Program-made: the position numbers and the translations under genes
Notes under the pieces: model-generated
Seen by the model: only the letters and a program-made list of their open reading frames with translations
Databases searched by the model: none
What the model was told of the DNA's origin: nothing
Source of the DNA: Methanobrevibacter sp.
GTDB lineage: Archaea; Methanobacteriota; Methanobacteria; Methanobacteriales; Methanobacteriaceae
Reading direction: 5' to 3'
Assembly (NCBI GenBank): GCA_017434525.1
Contig: JAFRFD010000007.1
Coordinates: 46,912-110,911, forward strand
DNA length: 64,000 bases
Part shown: piece by piece, positions 8,845 to 16,678 of the stretch
Layout: every line of letters starts with the position of its first letter
Numbering within the stretch: position 1 is the stretch's first letter

Positions 8845-11442
8845 TCAGTAAATATCATTTAGTTTATCCTTTATCTGGTCGAGTATTGCCTGATGCATTC
8901 TTTTTGTAAATTCTCCCTTATCATTTTGATTTAAGACATCCAAATATCCTTGTGAAACCAGATTGAATGCGAAAGGACTAGGAATAACAGTATTTATTGT
9001 TTTGATTTCCATTTCTTCCCTTGCAATCATTTCAATTACTTTCAGGGCATTTTTGATGTCCATATAATCTTCAAGGGCTTCCCGTCTGGCTTCATTTAAT
9101 ATTGGGAAATTGTCGTCCATGTCCTGAACGAATTTAAGCAGTATTTTCCCGCGCACCTGCTGGCGCCCAACGGATTTGGATTCTCCTTTGTATTTTCTAA
9201 GTGTCATCAGTGATCTTCCGGCGCAGTGCCTGAATCTTGAAGCCAATGTCTCTGTTTTGTTTAGGGATTTTGTCAGAATGGTTTCAAAATTTTCAGGAGT
9301 CAGTTCCCTAAATGATTCCAGACCTCCAATCTTGCTGTCTGAGCTTAAGTAAAATCCATTGTCAGTGATGGAAATTGTAACGTTCATGTTGTACCTTCTT
9401 GCAACCACATATGCTACTGCCCTTGATAGTGCATCATTTACTTTTCTTCCAAACAGGGAGTGGAAGATTACAAATCTCCTTCCGCCAAATCCTTTGTAGT
9501 ATTCGATTAACAATTTTTGATTGCTTGGAATTTGAGCATATTTGAACTGTTCCACGAAGTATTCGTATATGGAATTTGCCGCAAAATCATCAACGTATAG
9601 ATATTCATGAATGAATTCCATTATCTCTTCCTTGCTTCTCCTGTATCTGAATTTAACATCCATATGTGCTCTAAAACGTTGAATGTCCATTGCAAGGTCA
9701 AATGCCAGTGGAAGCTGTTGTGAAAACCATGAGGGGATTGTTGGAGGTCCGCTTGCAGGGGTCACATTGATTGTCATTCCCTTTCCATAGTTGAATCTGT
9801 AGGTTCGCCCTCCCAAAACAAAGGTATCTCCCTTTTTCAGTCTTTCCATGAATGTCTCTTCAATTTTTCCGACTGTCTCTCCGTCATATTTAACCAAAAC
9901 CCCTGATGAGTCGGGGATTGTTCCGATGTTTGTTGAATAAAGCATTCTGGCCAGCTTTCCACGTTTTCCAAAGGTGTTTTCCTTATAGTCAATCCAGATT
10001 TTGGCATATACATATCTCTCTTCGAGTTCTTCGTATTCTCCGGCCATGTAACTCAAGACATCTTCATAATCATCTCTTGAGAGGTTCTTATAACAATAGC
10101 TTTTTCTAATCACGTCATAGGCATAATCGATGTCCCATGGATTTTCAATGCTCATACCGTAGATGTGTTGTGCTAAAACATCCAAACAGTTTGTAGGTAT
10201 TGATATTTTATCGATTTTGCCTTCCTTTGCATTTTTCAGCAAAACGGAGCATTCCACTAGGTCATCACGATCCGTAACGATAATTCTTCCTTTGGACTTT
10301 TCGTGTAATTTATGTCCGCTTCGCCCAATTCTTTGAAGGGCCCTTGCAACGGATTTTGGAGAGTTAATCAAAACCACTAAATCAATGTATCCGATGTCTA
10401 TTCCAAGTTCAAGAGATGTTGACGATACGACTGCCTTTAGTTTTCCTTCCTTTAGCTTGTTTTCTGTTTCAAGACGAACTTCTTTTGATAGTGATGAGTG
10501 GTGCGCCATTATGTTGGAGTCATTGTAATGCATGGGATACATTTTCTTTAGATTATAAACGAAACGTTCCGTGCCGCTACGGGTATTTGTAAATATCAAT
10601 GTTGTTTTGTTTTCCCAAATCAAATCATCTAACATGTCATACATGCCTAAACGAGTGTCCTCTTCATCAGCAAGCACGATATCGCTTACCGGACACATCA
10701 CTTCCATATCCATCTCTTTTAGATAGTTGATGTTGACAATTTTGCAGCTTCGCCCAACGCCATATTCGTAGCCCACTAAAAATTTTGCAACTTCTTCAAT
10801 TGGGCTGACGGTTGCCGAAAGACCGATTCTGGTATATTGGCCAATCAAATGTTGCAGTCTCTCCAAGGATAAACTTAAATGAACTCCCCTTTTGTTTTCA
10901 GCCAATGAATGAATCTCATCAATAATGACATATTTCACTCCGCTTAATTTTTCCCTGAATTTCGGTGCAACAAGCAATATGGACAGTGTTTCGGGGGTTG
11001 TAATGAGAATGTGAGGAGGTTTTTTAAGCATTTTTTGTCTTTGATATTGAGATGTGTCGCCGGTTCTAACGGCCTTTCTGATTCCTAGGCTGCGGCCTGC
11101 AATCTTTTCGATTCCCTTTAAAGGTTCATCTAAATTCTTTTCGATATCGTTGTCCAATGCTTTAAGTGGCGAAATGTAAATGCAGTAGACCTTATCCTCC
11201 AGTTGGTCCTTTTCGGCAAGGTTTGTAAGTTCGCTGATGATTGATAAAAATGCGGTTAATGTTTTACCCGAACCGGTTGGTGATGAGATTAGGATGTTGT
11301 TTTTCTTGTGGATGTCTATTATTGACTTTTTTTGGGCAGGGGTAAAATCATCAAATTGTGAACTGAACCATTTCTCTACCCATGGATGCAATATTTTAAA
11401 TATCTTTTTTTTAGAGTAAGTTTTGGTTTGTTCTTCAATCAT
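8845..11442 (-). CDS. Lhr-type superfamily 2 ATP-dependent helicase
   Basis: Large helicase-related (Lhr) protein, a DNA repair or recombination helicase of the Ski2-like group. The 865-residue length fits the Lhr core. Motifs: Q-motif region FTPAQKKSI, Walker [11 protein letters not shown], motif II DEIH, motif [10 protein letters not shown], motif [13 protein letters not shown], and motif [11 protein letters not shown]. Beyond the two RecA domains come the winged helix and the Lhr-specific domain ([16 protein letters not shown] and [18 protein letters not shown]). The start has AAGGTGT before ATG. It stands alone, with about 270 AT-rich bases upstream. Confidence 0.93.
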   Translation of the reverse strand: MIEEQTKTYSKKKIFKILHPWVEKWFSSQFDDFTPAQKKSIIDIHKKNNILISSPTGSGKTLTAFLSIISELTNLAEKDQLEDKVYCIYISPLKALDNDIEKNLDEPLKGIEKIAGRSLGIRKAVRTGDTSQYQRQKMLKKPPHILITTPETLSILLVAPKFREKLSGVKYVIIDEIHSLAENKRGVHLSLSLERLQHLIGQYTRIGLSATVSPIEEVAKFLVGYEYGVGRSCKIVNINYLKEMDMEVMCPVSDIVLADEEDTRLGMYDMLDDLIWENKTTLIFTNTRSGTERFVYNLKKMYPMHYNDSNIMAHHSSLSKEVRLETENKLKEGKLKAVVSSTSLELGIDIGYIDLVVLINSPKSVARALQRIGRSGHKLHEKSKGRIIVTDRDDLVECSVLLKNAKEGKIDKISIPTNCLDVLAQHIYGMSIENPWDIDYAYDVIRKSYCYKNLSRDDYEDVLSYMAGEYEELEERYVYAKIWIDYKENTFGKRGKLARMLYSTNIGTIPDSSGVLVKYDGETVGKIEETFMERLKKGDTFVLGGRTYRFNYGKGMTINVTPASGPPTIPSWFSQQLPLAFDLAMDIQRFRAHMDVKFRYRRSKEEIMEFIHEYLYVDDFAANSIYEYFVEQFKYAQIPSNQKLLIEYYKGFGGRRFVIFHSLFGRKVNDALSRAVAYVVARRYNMNVTISITDNGFYLSSDSKIGGLESFRELTPENFETILTKSLNKTETLASRFRHCAGRSLMTLRKYKGESKSVGRQQVRGKILLKFVQDMDDNFPILNEARREALEDYMDIKNALKVIEMIAREEMEIKTINTVIPSPFAFNLVSQGYLDVLNQNDKGEFTKRMHQAILDQIKDKLNDIY

Positions 11443-11714
11443 TTTTTACACCTTTTTTATTAAACTGTAAATATATTCTAATGATATTTTTTATTTTTAT
11501 TTTTTTATCATTTATTATAATTTTTGCATAGCTTTTCTGTACAGTTTAAATTTTTTATTTGAATAAATTGCCCAGTCTGTTGTAAAATATTAATATTTGT
11601 TTTGGATTCAATATTATTTTTCTGAATATGTGCTTAAAAATTATATAATAATAGTTAAATATTTTAATTTTTAATATATTTAATCATAGGCTCATGCCTT
11701 AGGTGGTTAAAAAT
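11443..11714. other. AT-rich intergenic region upstream of the SDR gene
   Basis: This is the divergent promoter region between lhr and the SDR gene. T-rich tracts and several TATA-like runs are present; TAATATATTT near 11672-11681 is the best-placed one for the gene at 11715. Just before the ribosome binding site lies AGGC-TCAT-GCCT, a 4-bp hairpin at 11688-11699 that could affect translation of the SDR gene. I see no coding sequence. Confidence 0.4.
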
Positions 11715-12485
11715 ATGAAAAACTATTTTGATATTAAAGACAAAGTTGCAGTTGTAACTGGTGCTTCTTCCGGTCTTGGTTGGCAAATTGCTCAAGCATA
11801 TGCAAGCCAAGGTGCAAAAGTAGCATTATTTGCAAGAAGAGAAGAAAGACTTCAAGAAAATGTCGCAGAAATCGAAAAAGAATTCGGAACTGATGTAATG
11901 TATGCAGTTTGTGACGTTGGTGACTACGACAGTATCACAGCAGCAGTTGCAAAAGTTATGGACAACTGGGGCAGAATCGACATTTTAGTTAACGCAGCAG
12001 GTATGGGAAACAACAAAATGGTTACCGATCAAAGCAATGAAGAATGGGAAAGACACATTCACATTGACTTAAGCGGAGTATACTACATGTGTAAAGCTGT
12101 TGGAGAAATCATGATTGAACAAGAATATGGTAAAATCATCAACATCGGTTCAATCCACTCAAGAGTTATCTTCCCTGGTGGAGGAATCAGTGCATACTCT
12201 TCAGCTAAAGGTGGAGTAATGAACTTAACCAAAAACTTGGCAGTTGAATGGGCAAAATACAACATTACTGTAAACGCAATCGGTCCTGCTGTATTTGCAA
12301 CTGAATTAACACAAGATACCATTGATTTAGATGGATTCATGGATCTTATTGCAGCATACTGTCCTGCAGGTCGTTTAGGTGAACCTGGTGAATTGGATGG
12401 TATTGCAATTTACTTGGCATCTGATGCATCATCATACTGTACAGGTCAATTGATCTGTATTGACGGTGGTTGGACTGCTATTTAA
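11715..12485 (+). CDS. Short-chain dehydrogenase/reductase (SDR)
   Basis: NAD(P)-dependent oxidoreductase of the classical SDR family, 256 residues from ATG 11715. The cofactor motif TGASSGLG is at 15-22, the structural NAAG near 91, and the catalytic Tyr and Lys in YSSAKGG near 160; the end DGGWTA closes like a gluconate 5-dehydrogenase or 3-oxoacyl-ACP reductase. The exact substrate cannot be told. The start at 11715 follows AGGTGGTT; an in-frame GTG four codons earlier falls inside that site. The codon choice (many AAC, ATC, TAC) differs from neighbours and suggests high expression or a different origin. It stands alone. Confidence 0.9.
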   Translation: MKNYFDIKDKVAVVTGASSGLGWQIAQAYASQGAKVALFARREERLQENVAEIEKEFGTDVMYAVCDVGDYDSITAAVAKVMDNWGRIDILVNAAGMGNNKMVTDQSNEEWERHIHIDLSGVYYMCKAVGEIMIEQEYGKIINIGSIHSRVIFPGGGISAYSSAKGGVMNLTKNLAVEWAKYNITVNAIGPAVFATELTQDTIDLDGFMDLIAAYCPAGRLGEPGELDGIAIYLASDASSYCTGQLICIDGGWTAI

Positions 12486-12728
12486 GAGAAATTAACTTTT
12501 CTCTTAATTTTACTTTTTTTCTTATTTTTAATATCTGATCTTTGTTGACTTTGAGCAATATCCTCTAATGTATTGTTCAAAAAATTATAAAGGAGATATT
12601 TTTTTGCAAAGATCACGTCTTGAAAAATGTTCATATAATAATTTGTAGCATATTTTGATTGTGTTAAACTTTTTAGCATGTTGTGAATGCAATTTGAAAA
12701 AGTATCATTATCAAATTGGAAGTTGGAA

Positions 12729-12747
12729 GGTTCCGCACTAAATCTAT
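12729..12747 (+). repeat. 19-base direct repeat, copy 1
   Basis: GGTTCCGCACTAAATCTAT matches the copy at 13534-13552 in 16 of 19 positions, all differences being transitions, in the same orientation. Both copies lie in non-coding DNA flanking the ncRNA region. A leading GGTTC is reminiscent of insertion sequence ends, but no transposase remains. It may be a solo remnant of a lost element. Confidence 0.4.
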
Positions 12748-12830
12748 TATCGTAAAGTTTAAATATTATGTTTTTTCGACTACAATTTTACTATGTCGCT
12801 TCAACAAGCTTTAAATAAGGTTTAATATAA

Positions 12831-12838
12831 TATATAAA
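12831..12838 (+). promoter_or_regulatory. TATA box for the small ORF at 12879
   Basis: TATATAAA lies about 45 bases before the ATG at 12879, so a transcript would start near 12860 and carry the GGAGGTGG ribosome binding site. Its presence is the main support that the short ORF is transcribed. Confidence 0.5.
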
Positions 12839-12878
12839 TCTGAAATAGGCCTCCAATATAAAAACGGAGGTGGTAAGT

Positions 12879-13064
12879 ATGTCTCTTAACTTAAGCGATA
12901 CTTATTCATTATGCGTCACCATTTTTTTTGAATTGAATGATGTCTCCATCCTTTTAAATTACCAAAAAGAGGTGAGAACAATGGAGATAATTGTGCTCTT
13001 GCTGGCGACATATTATCAAAATATCTTAGTGATATTGATGATTGCTAGAAAAATGAGAGCATAA
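12879..13064 (+). CDS. Small ORF with C-terminal hydrophobic peptide
   Basis: A 61-residue frame starting at ATG 12879, after a strong GGAGGTGGTAAGT site. Inside it, at 12981, a second ATG follows an equally good GAGGTGAGAACA and would make a 27-residue peptide: a single hydrophobic helix (MEIIVLLLATYYQNILVILM) with a basic end (IARKMRA). That shape resembles small membrane peptides such as type I toxins, but no family is recognised. GGAGG can pair with CCTCC just upstream, so the first start could be masked. An inverted repeat and an ncRNA candidate follow at once. The gene could be the 61-residue form, the 27-residue form, or both. Confidence 0.45.
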   Translation: MSLNLSDTYSLCVTIFFELNDVSILLNYQKEVRTMEIIVLLLATYYQNILVILMIARKMRA

Positions 13065-13089
13065 TGTCTCTTTAATTCGCCTCATTAAA

Positions 13090-13194
13090 TGTAATTGATT
13101 AAAACCCATTTCGATGATGGACTTTTAGAAAATTCATTCCCCAAAATGATTTGGCCGAGGCCTTTTCGCCTGAGAAGAACACTAATCAATTACA
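13090..13194. repeat. Inverted repeat bounding a structured element
   Basis: TGTAATTGATTA at 13090-13101 is perfectly complementary to TAATCAATTACA at 13183-13194, so the transcript could close a 12-bp stem around about 80 bases. Inside are ATGATGG (13114-13120), a 6 of 7 match to the C box of C/D sRNAs, and CTGA (13170-13173), the D box, in the right order. It could be a C/D-like sRNA, the 3' UTR structure of the ORF at 12879, or the ends of a small non-autonomous element. No flanking direct repeat was found. Confidence 0.4.
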
Positions 13195-13213
13195 ATTCTT
13201 AAAAATAATTACA

Positions 13214-13222
13214 TTTATATAT
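13214..13222 (+). promoter_or_regulatory. TATA box of ncRNA copy A
   Basis: TTTATATAT inside the conserved block ATTACATTTATATAT, which is also present upstream of copy B (38916-38924). It would place the RNA start about 25-30 bases downstream, at the ACACAAGAG that both copies share. Confidence 0.55.
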
Positions 13223-13242
13223 GACATTCCACAATATACTAA

Positions 13243-13374
13243 CACAAGAGCGTTATCTCCACGTGAGAAAACCTCAAACCGGTAATTTAATAGGTTTTAA
13301 TGTCTAAGGGGAATGTATTGTGAGGTAAAACTCACAATATAGACATTAATAGAACTATTTTGAATGCTTTTTTT
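13243..13374 (+). ncRNA. Structured ncRNA candidate, copy A
   Basis: A second, similar copy lies at 38943-39063. Conserved from ACACAAGAG through GTTATCTC, GTGAGAAA and CCTCAAA to a 3' hairpin. That hairpin has TATTGTGAG and CTCACAATA around a GTAAAA loop, closed by an outer stem AATGTCT/AGACATT with a one-sided bulge containing AAGGGG. A TATA box precedes it and a T7 run (13368-13374) follows. There is no open frame. The 5' half could fold as short GAG/CTC helices. It is more likely a free RNA than a leader, since the next gene begins about 300 bases away with its own TATA box. I do not recognise an Rfam family. Confidence 0.6.
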
Positions 13375-13533
13375 AAGTACTTTCACAATTATAATCATGG
13401 TATGGTCTTTAAATGCCATTTGGAGGGGTTGCATGTTTTGCTATGCCAGTATTGGAGTTAAATATATTTTCTTTAATTCATAGTGCATTATTTTTAATAT
13501 AACTTTGTATTATCATTTAATCAATTATTGGGG

Positions 13534-13552
13534 GGTTCTGCACTGAACCTAT
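13534..13552 (+). repeat. 19-base direct repeat, copy 2
   Basis: GGTTCTGCACTGAACCTAT, the partner of 12729-12747, in the same orientation about 800 bases away. It is preceded by a run of G residues. The segment between the copies contains the small ORF, the inverted repeat and the ncRNA candidate. Confidence 0.4.
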
Positions 13553-13640
13553 CCAAGATTTTTGAAGTGAATCTTGCTCTATATGGCTATAACTATTTCA
13601 TATATGTAGTTTTTTGGGGGAGGAAAAAAATTTTAAATAT

Positions 13641-13648
13641 TTATATAT
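13641..13648 (+). promoter_or_regulatory. TATA box of the HEAT-repeat gene
   Basis: TTATATAT is centred about 26 bases before the ATG at 13671, and there is no ribosome binding site between them. The mRNA is therefore probably leaderless. Confidence 0.55.
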
Positions 13649-13670
13649 TCTTAAAATCTAACTTATTATC

Positions 13671-14510
13671 ATGACAAATTTAGATGAAGCTATTAACAAT
13701 TTATCAAATGATGATGTTAAAGTTAGAAAAGAAGCTATCGAATCATTGGTTGGAATCACTGATGAGCAAGCCATTGAACCATTAATCAAAGCCACTACCG
13801 ATGAAAGCGCTCAGGTTAGATTTAAAGCTGCTGAAATTTTAGGCAGTATGGGTGATGTGGCCGTTGATAAATTAATTGAAGAATTTGAAAGTGCTGAAGG
13901 AAAAGATAAACGTTTCCTGGCATTTGCACTCAAAGAAACTGAAGATGAAAAGGTCATTCCTTATTTTGTTAAAGCAACTGAAGATGAAGATTTCGGAGTT
14001 AGAAAAGTTGCCGTACGTTCCTTAGGAGAGCTTCAAGCCGAAAGTGAAATGGACACCATTGCAAAATGTCTTGAAGATGAAGACTGGGGTGTAAAACTGG
14101 CCGCAATCCAGGCATTAGGCGACATTGCAACTGATGATGCAATTGATTTAATTAAAAAAGCAAGAAAAACTGAGGATGATAAGGACTTCAAGAAATCCTG
14201 TAATAAGGCCATCAAAAAAGCTCAAAAAAGACAGAAAGCTAAGGCCTCAGGCGAATCAATTGTAAAAGTCATTCCAATGAGCACAATCAAAGAAATGGAA
14301 AAAACCAACATGCAAAAGGCCATAAAAGAATATGAAAGGTATGTTGAAGCAAGACAGCCAAAGGATGCTCCATATAAGAGATTATGTGTTCTTTACAGAA
14401 AAGCTAATGACTATGACAATGAAGTCAGGGTCATAGAAACAGCTATTGAAGTGTTTGACGGTACCAAAAAGGTTGATTACTTCACTAAAAGATTGGCTAA
14501 ATTAAAATAG
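13671..14510 (+). CDS. HEAT-repeat protein
   Basis: A 279-residue soluble protein made mainly of PBS-lyase-type HEAT repeats: at least five units of about 31 residues in the first 170 residues (VRKEAIESLVGI, VRFKAAEILGSMG, VRKVAVRSLGEL, VKLAAIQALGDI). Such repeats form a curved helical surface for protein binding. The C-terminal third is a different helical region with a TPR-like look (YKRLCVLYRKANDYDNEVRVIETAIEVF). No catalytic motif is seen; a scaffold role is inferred. The start lacks a ribosome binding site and sits about 26 bases after a TATA box. It ends exactly where the convergent amidase gene ends. Confidence 0.88.
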   Translation: MTNLDEAINNLSNDDVKVRKEAIESLVGITDEQAIEPLIKATTDESAQVRFKAAEILGSMGDVAVDKLIEEFESAEGKDKRFLAFALKETEDEKVIPYFVKATEDEDFGVRKVAVRSLGELQAESEMDTIAKCLEDEDWGVKLAAIQALGDIATDDAIDLIKKARKTEDDKDFKKSCNKAIKKAQKRQKAKASGESIVKVIPMSTIKEMEKTNMQKAIKEYERYVEARQPKDAPYKRLCVLYRKANDYDNEVRVIETAIEVFDGTKKVDYFTKRLAKLK

Positions 14511-15335
14511 TCATTTTTCAATGACTTCGTAGAGATCTTCCCTTTTGTTTTTCAAAAGAGGAAGTTCTTCCCTTACTTTTTTTATTTCATCCAAATCGAT
14601 TTCACAAAATATTATATCTTCTTTTTCGTTGGCTTCAGCCATCACTTCTCCCCAGGGATTTGTGACAATTGAGTGACCGTAGCTATGATAGCTTGCATCC
14701 TCATTTAATGCAGGTGCAACGCCAATGCAGAAAACCTGATTATCCAATGCGCGAGATCTAAATAACAATTCCCAGTGTGCAGGACCGGTTGTCATATTGA
14801 ATGCTCCTGGATAAAACAATACTAAAGCACCATTTTCAACCATGACTCTGGCCAACTCCGGAAATCGAATGTCATAGCAGATTCCAATGCCAATTTTTCC
14901 AAATTCCGTATCGGCTATTGTAAAATCATCTCCCGCAGTCAATACGTCGGATTCCCTAAATGTAATCCTGTCTTTAACGTCTATGTCAAAAAGATGCATT
15001 TTACGGTGTTTGGCAATAATGTTTCCCTGCCTGTCAAAAAGGTAGGATGTATTGAATAGATTGCCGTTATCTTTTTCAGGAATGGACCCTGCCAGGATGT
15101 AAACATTGTTTTCACGGGCCAGTGCTGAAATCCTATTTAATGTATAACTGTCCTTTTCGTTCTCACCATATTCAATGAATTTATCGTTGGAATATGGGCA
15201 GTTAAACATTTCAGGCAAAACTATAAAATCAGAGTTTTCAGAGGCACTGCTTATCATCAAGCTAGCTTTCTTTAAATTTTCCGCCTTATCATCGATAACA
15301 TTCATCTGACAAAGGACAAGTTTGATTTTGGTCAT
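14511..15335 (-). CDS. Nitrilase-superfamily amidase (omega-amidase-like)
   Basis: Carbon-nitrogen hydrolase of 274 residues. The Glu-Lys-Cys triad is visible: Glu in VLPEMFNCPYS, Lys in HRKMHLFDI and Cys in GICYDIRFPEL. The pattern with HLFDID and AFNMTTGPAHWELL is closest to omega-amidase (Nit2), which hydrolyses alpha-ketoglutaramate or ketosuccinamate; a role in repair or recycling of amide side products is plausible, but the substrate is not proven. Its stop abuts the convergent HEAT-repeat gene with no gap, so the two transcripts must overlap. Confidence 0.85.
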   Translation of the reverse strand: MTKIKLVLCQMNVIDDKAENLKKASLMISSASENSDFIVLPEMFNCPYSNDKFIEYGENEKDSYTLNRISALARENNVYILAGSIPEKDNGNLFNTSYLFDRQGNIIAKHRKMHLFDIDVKDRITFRESDVLTAGDDFTIADTEFGKIGIGICYDIRFPELARVMVENGALVLFYPGAFNMTTGPAHWELLFRSRALDNQVFCIGVAPALNEDASYHSYGHSIVTNPWGEVMAEANEKEDIIFCEIDLDEIKKVREELPLLKNKREDLYEVIEK

Positions 15336-15378
15336 AATAACACTTAAAAAATAGAAAAAAGTATGAAATTAATCATAC

Positions 15379-16104
15379 TTAAGCAATATTTGCTGAATTT
15401 ACCATTGCATTGATTTTATCTGATGTAATTGAATTAATGGAGTCTCCAGTTATTTTGAAAACATATAATTCACCATCAGTAAACATTGAAACATATCTTG
15501 TGTAGTTTCCATCAGAGTCTTCCAAGATTATGTTTGAACCATTTCTACCGTCTAATGTAACGGTTTCAAGAAGTTCAACCGCATCGCCATCACTTAAAGC
15601 ACGACTAATTCTTTGCTGGTTTATCTCCTTTAGAGATGTAGCGCTACTGCTTATGTTATAATGTTCAATAACGGTATTGTTGTCTTTAAAGAATATTGCG
15701 GTTTCATGGTCGGAATCGGTGAGATTCACTTGTTCCCAATCTTTAGGGTATTTGAATGAAAAATCACCTGCATCGTAGTCAGCTAAATCACCGGATATTA
15801 CGCTTGTTGTAGCATTTTTATTTGATCCGGTAATGAAAATTCCACAAATCACAATTAAAGTAATGAGTAAGATTATTCCAATAATAAGTTTCTTTTCTTT
15901 AATGATATCTAATACACTTGGTTCATTGGAAGGTTTTTTTACTTCAGGTTTTTCTTTTTCAATTTTCTTTTCCACTCTTGGTTGTCCTTCGAAGATGCTT
16001 TCCCTTTTAGCGGCAACTTTTGGTTTTGGGAATTTATATCCACAATTTCCACACACGGGAGCACCATCATAACTAGGATTTCCACATTCAGGACATTTTT
16101 TCAC
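15379..16104 (-). CDS. Zinc-ribbon, membrane-anchored protein with PsbP-like outer domain
   Basis: A 241-residue protein. It begins with a zinc ribbon (KKCPECG and VCGNCGYKF, residues 2-25), a charged linker, then one membrane segment (LIIGIILLITLIVICGIFI, about 72-90), and a roughly 150-residue outside domain of mixed strands and helices (FSFKYPKDWEQV) like PsbP-related domains found in methanogens. The start is GTG at 16104, 7 bases after GGAGGTTAG; no ATG fits. Function is unknown. It diverges from 16199. Confidence 0.75.
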   Translation of the reverse strand: MKKCPECGNPSYDGAPVCGNCGYKFPKPKVAAKRESIFEGQPRVEKKIEKEKPEVKKPSNEPSVLDIIKEKKLIIGIILLITLIVICGIFITGSNKNATTSVISGDLADYDAGDFSFKYPKDWEQVNLTDSDHETAIFFKDNNTVIEHYNISSSATSLKEINQQRISRALSDGDAVELLETVTLDGRNGSNIILEDSDGNYTRYVSMFTDGELYVFKITGDSINSITSDKINAMVNSANIA

Positions 16105-16198
16105 AGCCTAACCTCCATTGAAATTTACATTTTTTTAAATAATGTATATTTATAATAATGTTTTTATTATTTAAAAATATATTTATATCCGTGGTATA

Positions 16199-16678
16199 AT
16201 GGATGGCGATGAAATTATTAATGTTAATGATGTAAATTATGCAATTTATAAAATTGGCGGTTGGAAAAATAGTTATGAAATTAATCAGATAGGATTATCT
16301 GATGAGATTCCGGTTACAAAAAACACCGTACACCATATTAAATTGTCCATGGAAGAAATTAGAAAGTCCGAGTTCGCTCTTTCAGATAAAACAGTCAACG
16401 GATTTGTAGCTATTGCAACACAATTGAATCCAAAAATTATAGAGATGGATGTTGAAGACATCATCTCACTTGAAAAAGAAGAGTACGATAATATATTGGC
16501 CGAATTGGACGGTTTGGAGTTATTGGATGAGGATGACACAGTTCCTCTTGAAAATGATGAATATCTCATTTACAAGTTGCAAAAAGAGTGTCATGTTACA
16601 ACTGCAACTCCTGCAAATGACTTTACAAGGGAATTTCATGCCAAAGAACTTAAAAAGATTGAAGATGCATTGAATTAA
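16199..16678 (+). CDS. Hypothetical acidic protein
   Basis: A 159-residue acidic soluble protein without a signal peptide or membrane segment. I do not recognise the family. The C-terminal part (EYLIYKLQKECHVTTATP, AKELKKIEDAL) is helical. The start at 16199 has only GTGGTATA before it and lies close to a TATA-like run (16181-16188), so a later start is possible. The final 4 bases overlap the stop of the convergent nucS gene. Confidence 0.7.
   Translation: MDGDEIINVNDVNYAIYKIGGWKNSYEINQIGLSDEIPVTKNTVHHIKLSMEEIRKSEFALSDKTVNGFVAIATQLNPKIIEMDVEDIISLEKEEYDNILAELDGLELLDEDDTVPLENDEYLIYKLQKECHVTTATPANDFTREFHAKELKKIEDALN

Larger units (their letters stand above)
12486..12878. other. Gene-poor AT-rich region after the SDR gene
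   Basis: This stretch holds no gene I can support. The minus strand has a 65-codon open frame (12482-12679) with lysine-rich low-complexity sequence that overlaps the SDR stop; it lacks a recognisable ribosome binding site and I do not call it. At 12729-12747 lies one copy of a 19-base repeat that recurs at 13534-13552. Near the end are a TATA box (12831-12838) and a CCTCC/GGAGG hairpin (12850-12870) leading into the small ORF at 12879. Confidence 0.4.
13065..13670. other. Non-coding region holding structured elements
   Basis: About 600 bases without a convincing gene. In order it holds a 12-bp inverted repeat enclosing about 80 bases (13090-13194), a TATA box (13214-13222) and a 130-base ncRNA candidate (13243-13374), a 28-codon open frame (starting near 13400, no ribosome binding site, not called), one copy of the 19-base repeat (13534-13552) and the TATA box of the HEAT gene (13641-13648). 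Confidence 0.5.

Noticed and set aside
11688..11699. AGGC-TCAT-GCCT hairpin before the SDR gene as a riboswitch
   Set aside because: Only a 4-bp stem; no known aptamer fits. Mentioned as a feature of the leader only.
12482..12679. A 65-codon minus-strand frame overlapping the SDR stop
   Set aside because: Low-complexity lysine/asparagine-rich sequence, no recognisable ribosome binding site, no TATA box, and overlap with a real gene. Could be a transposase remnant but nothing supports it.
13400..13486. A 28-codon plus-strand frame with a GCMFCY stretch resembling a radical-SAM cysteine motif
   Set aside because: Too short, no ribosome binding site or promoter, and no third cysteine in the right spacing; likely chance.
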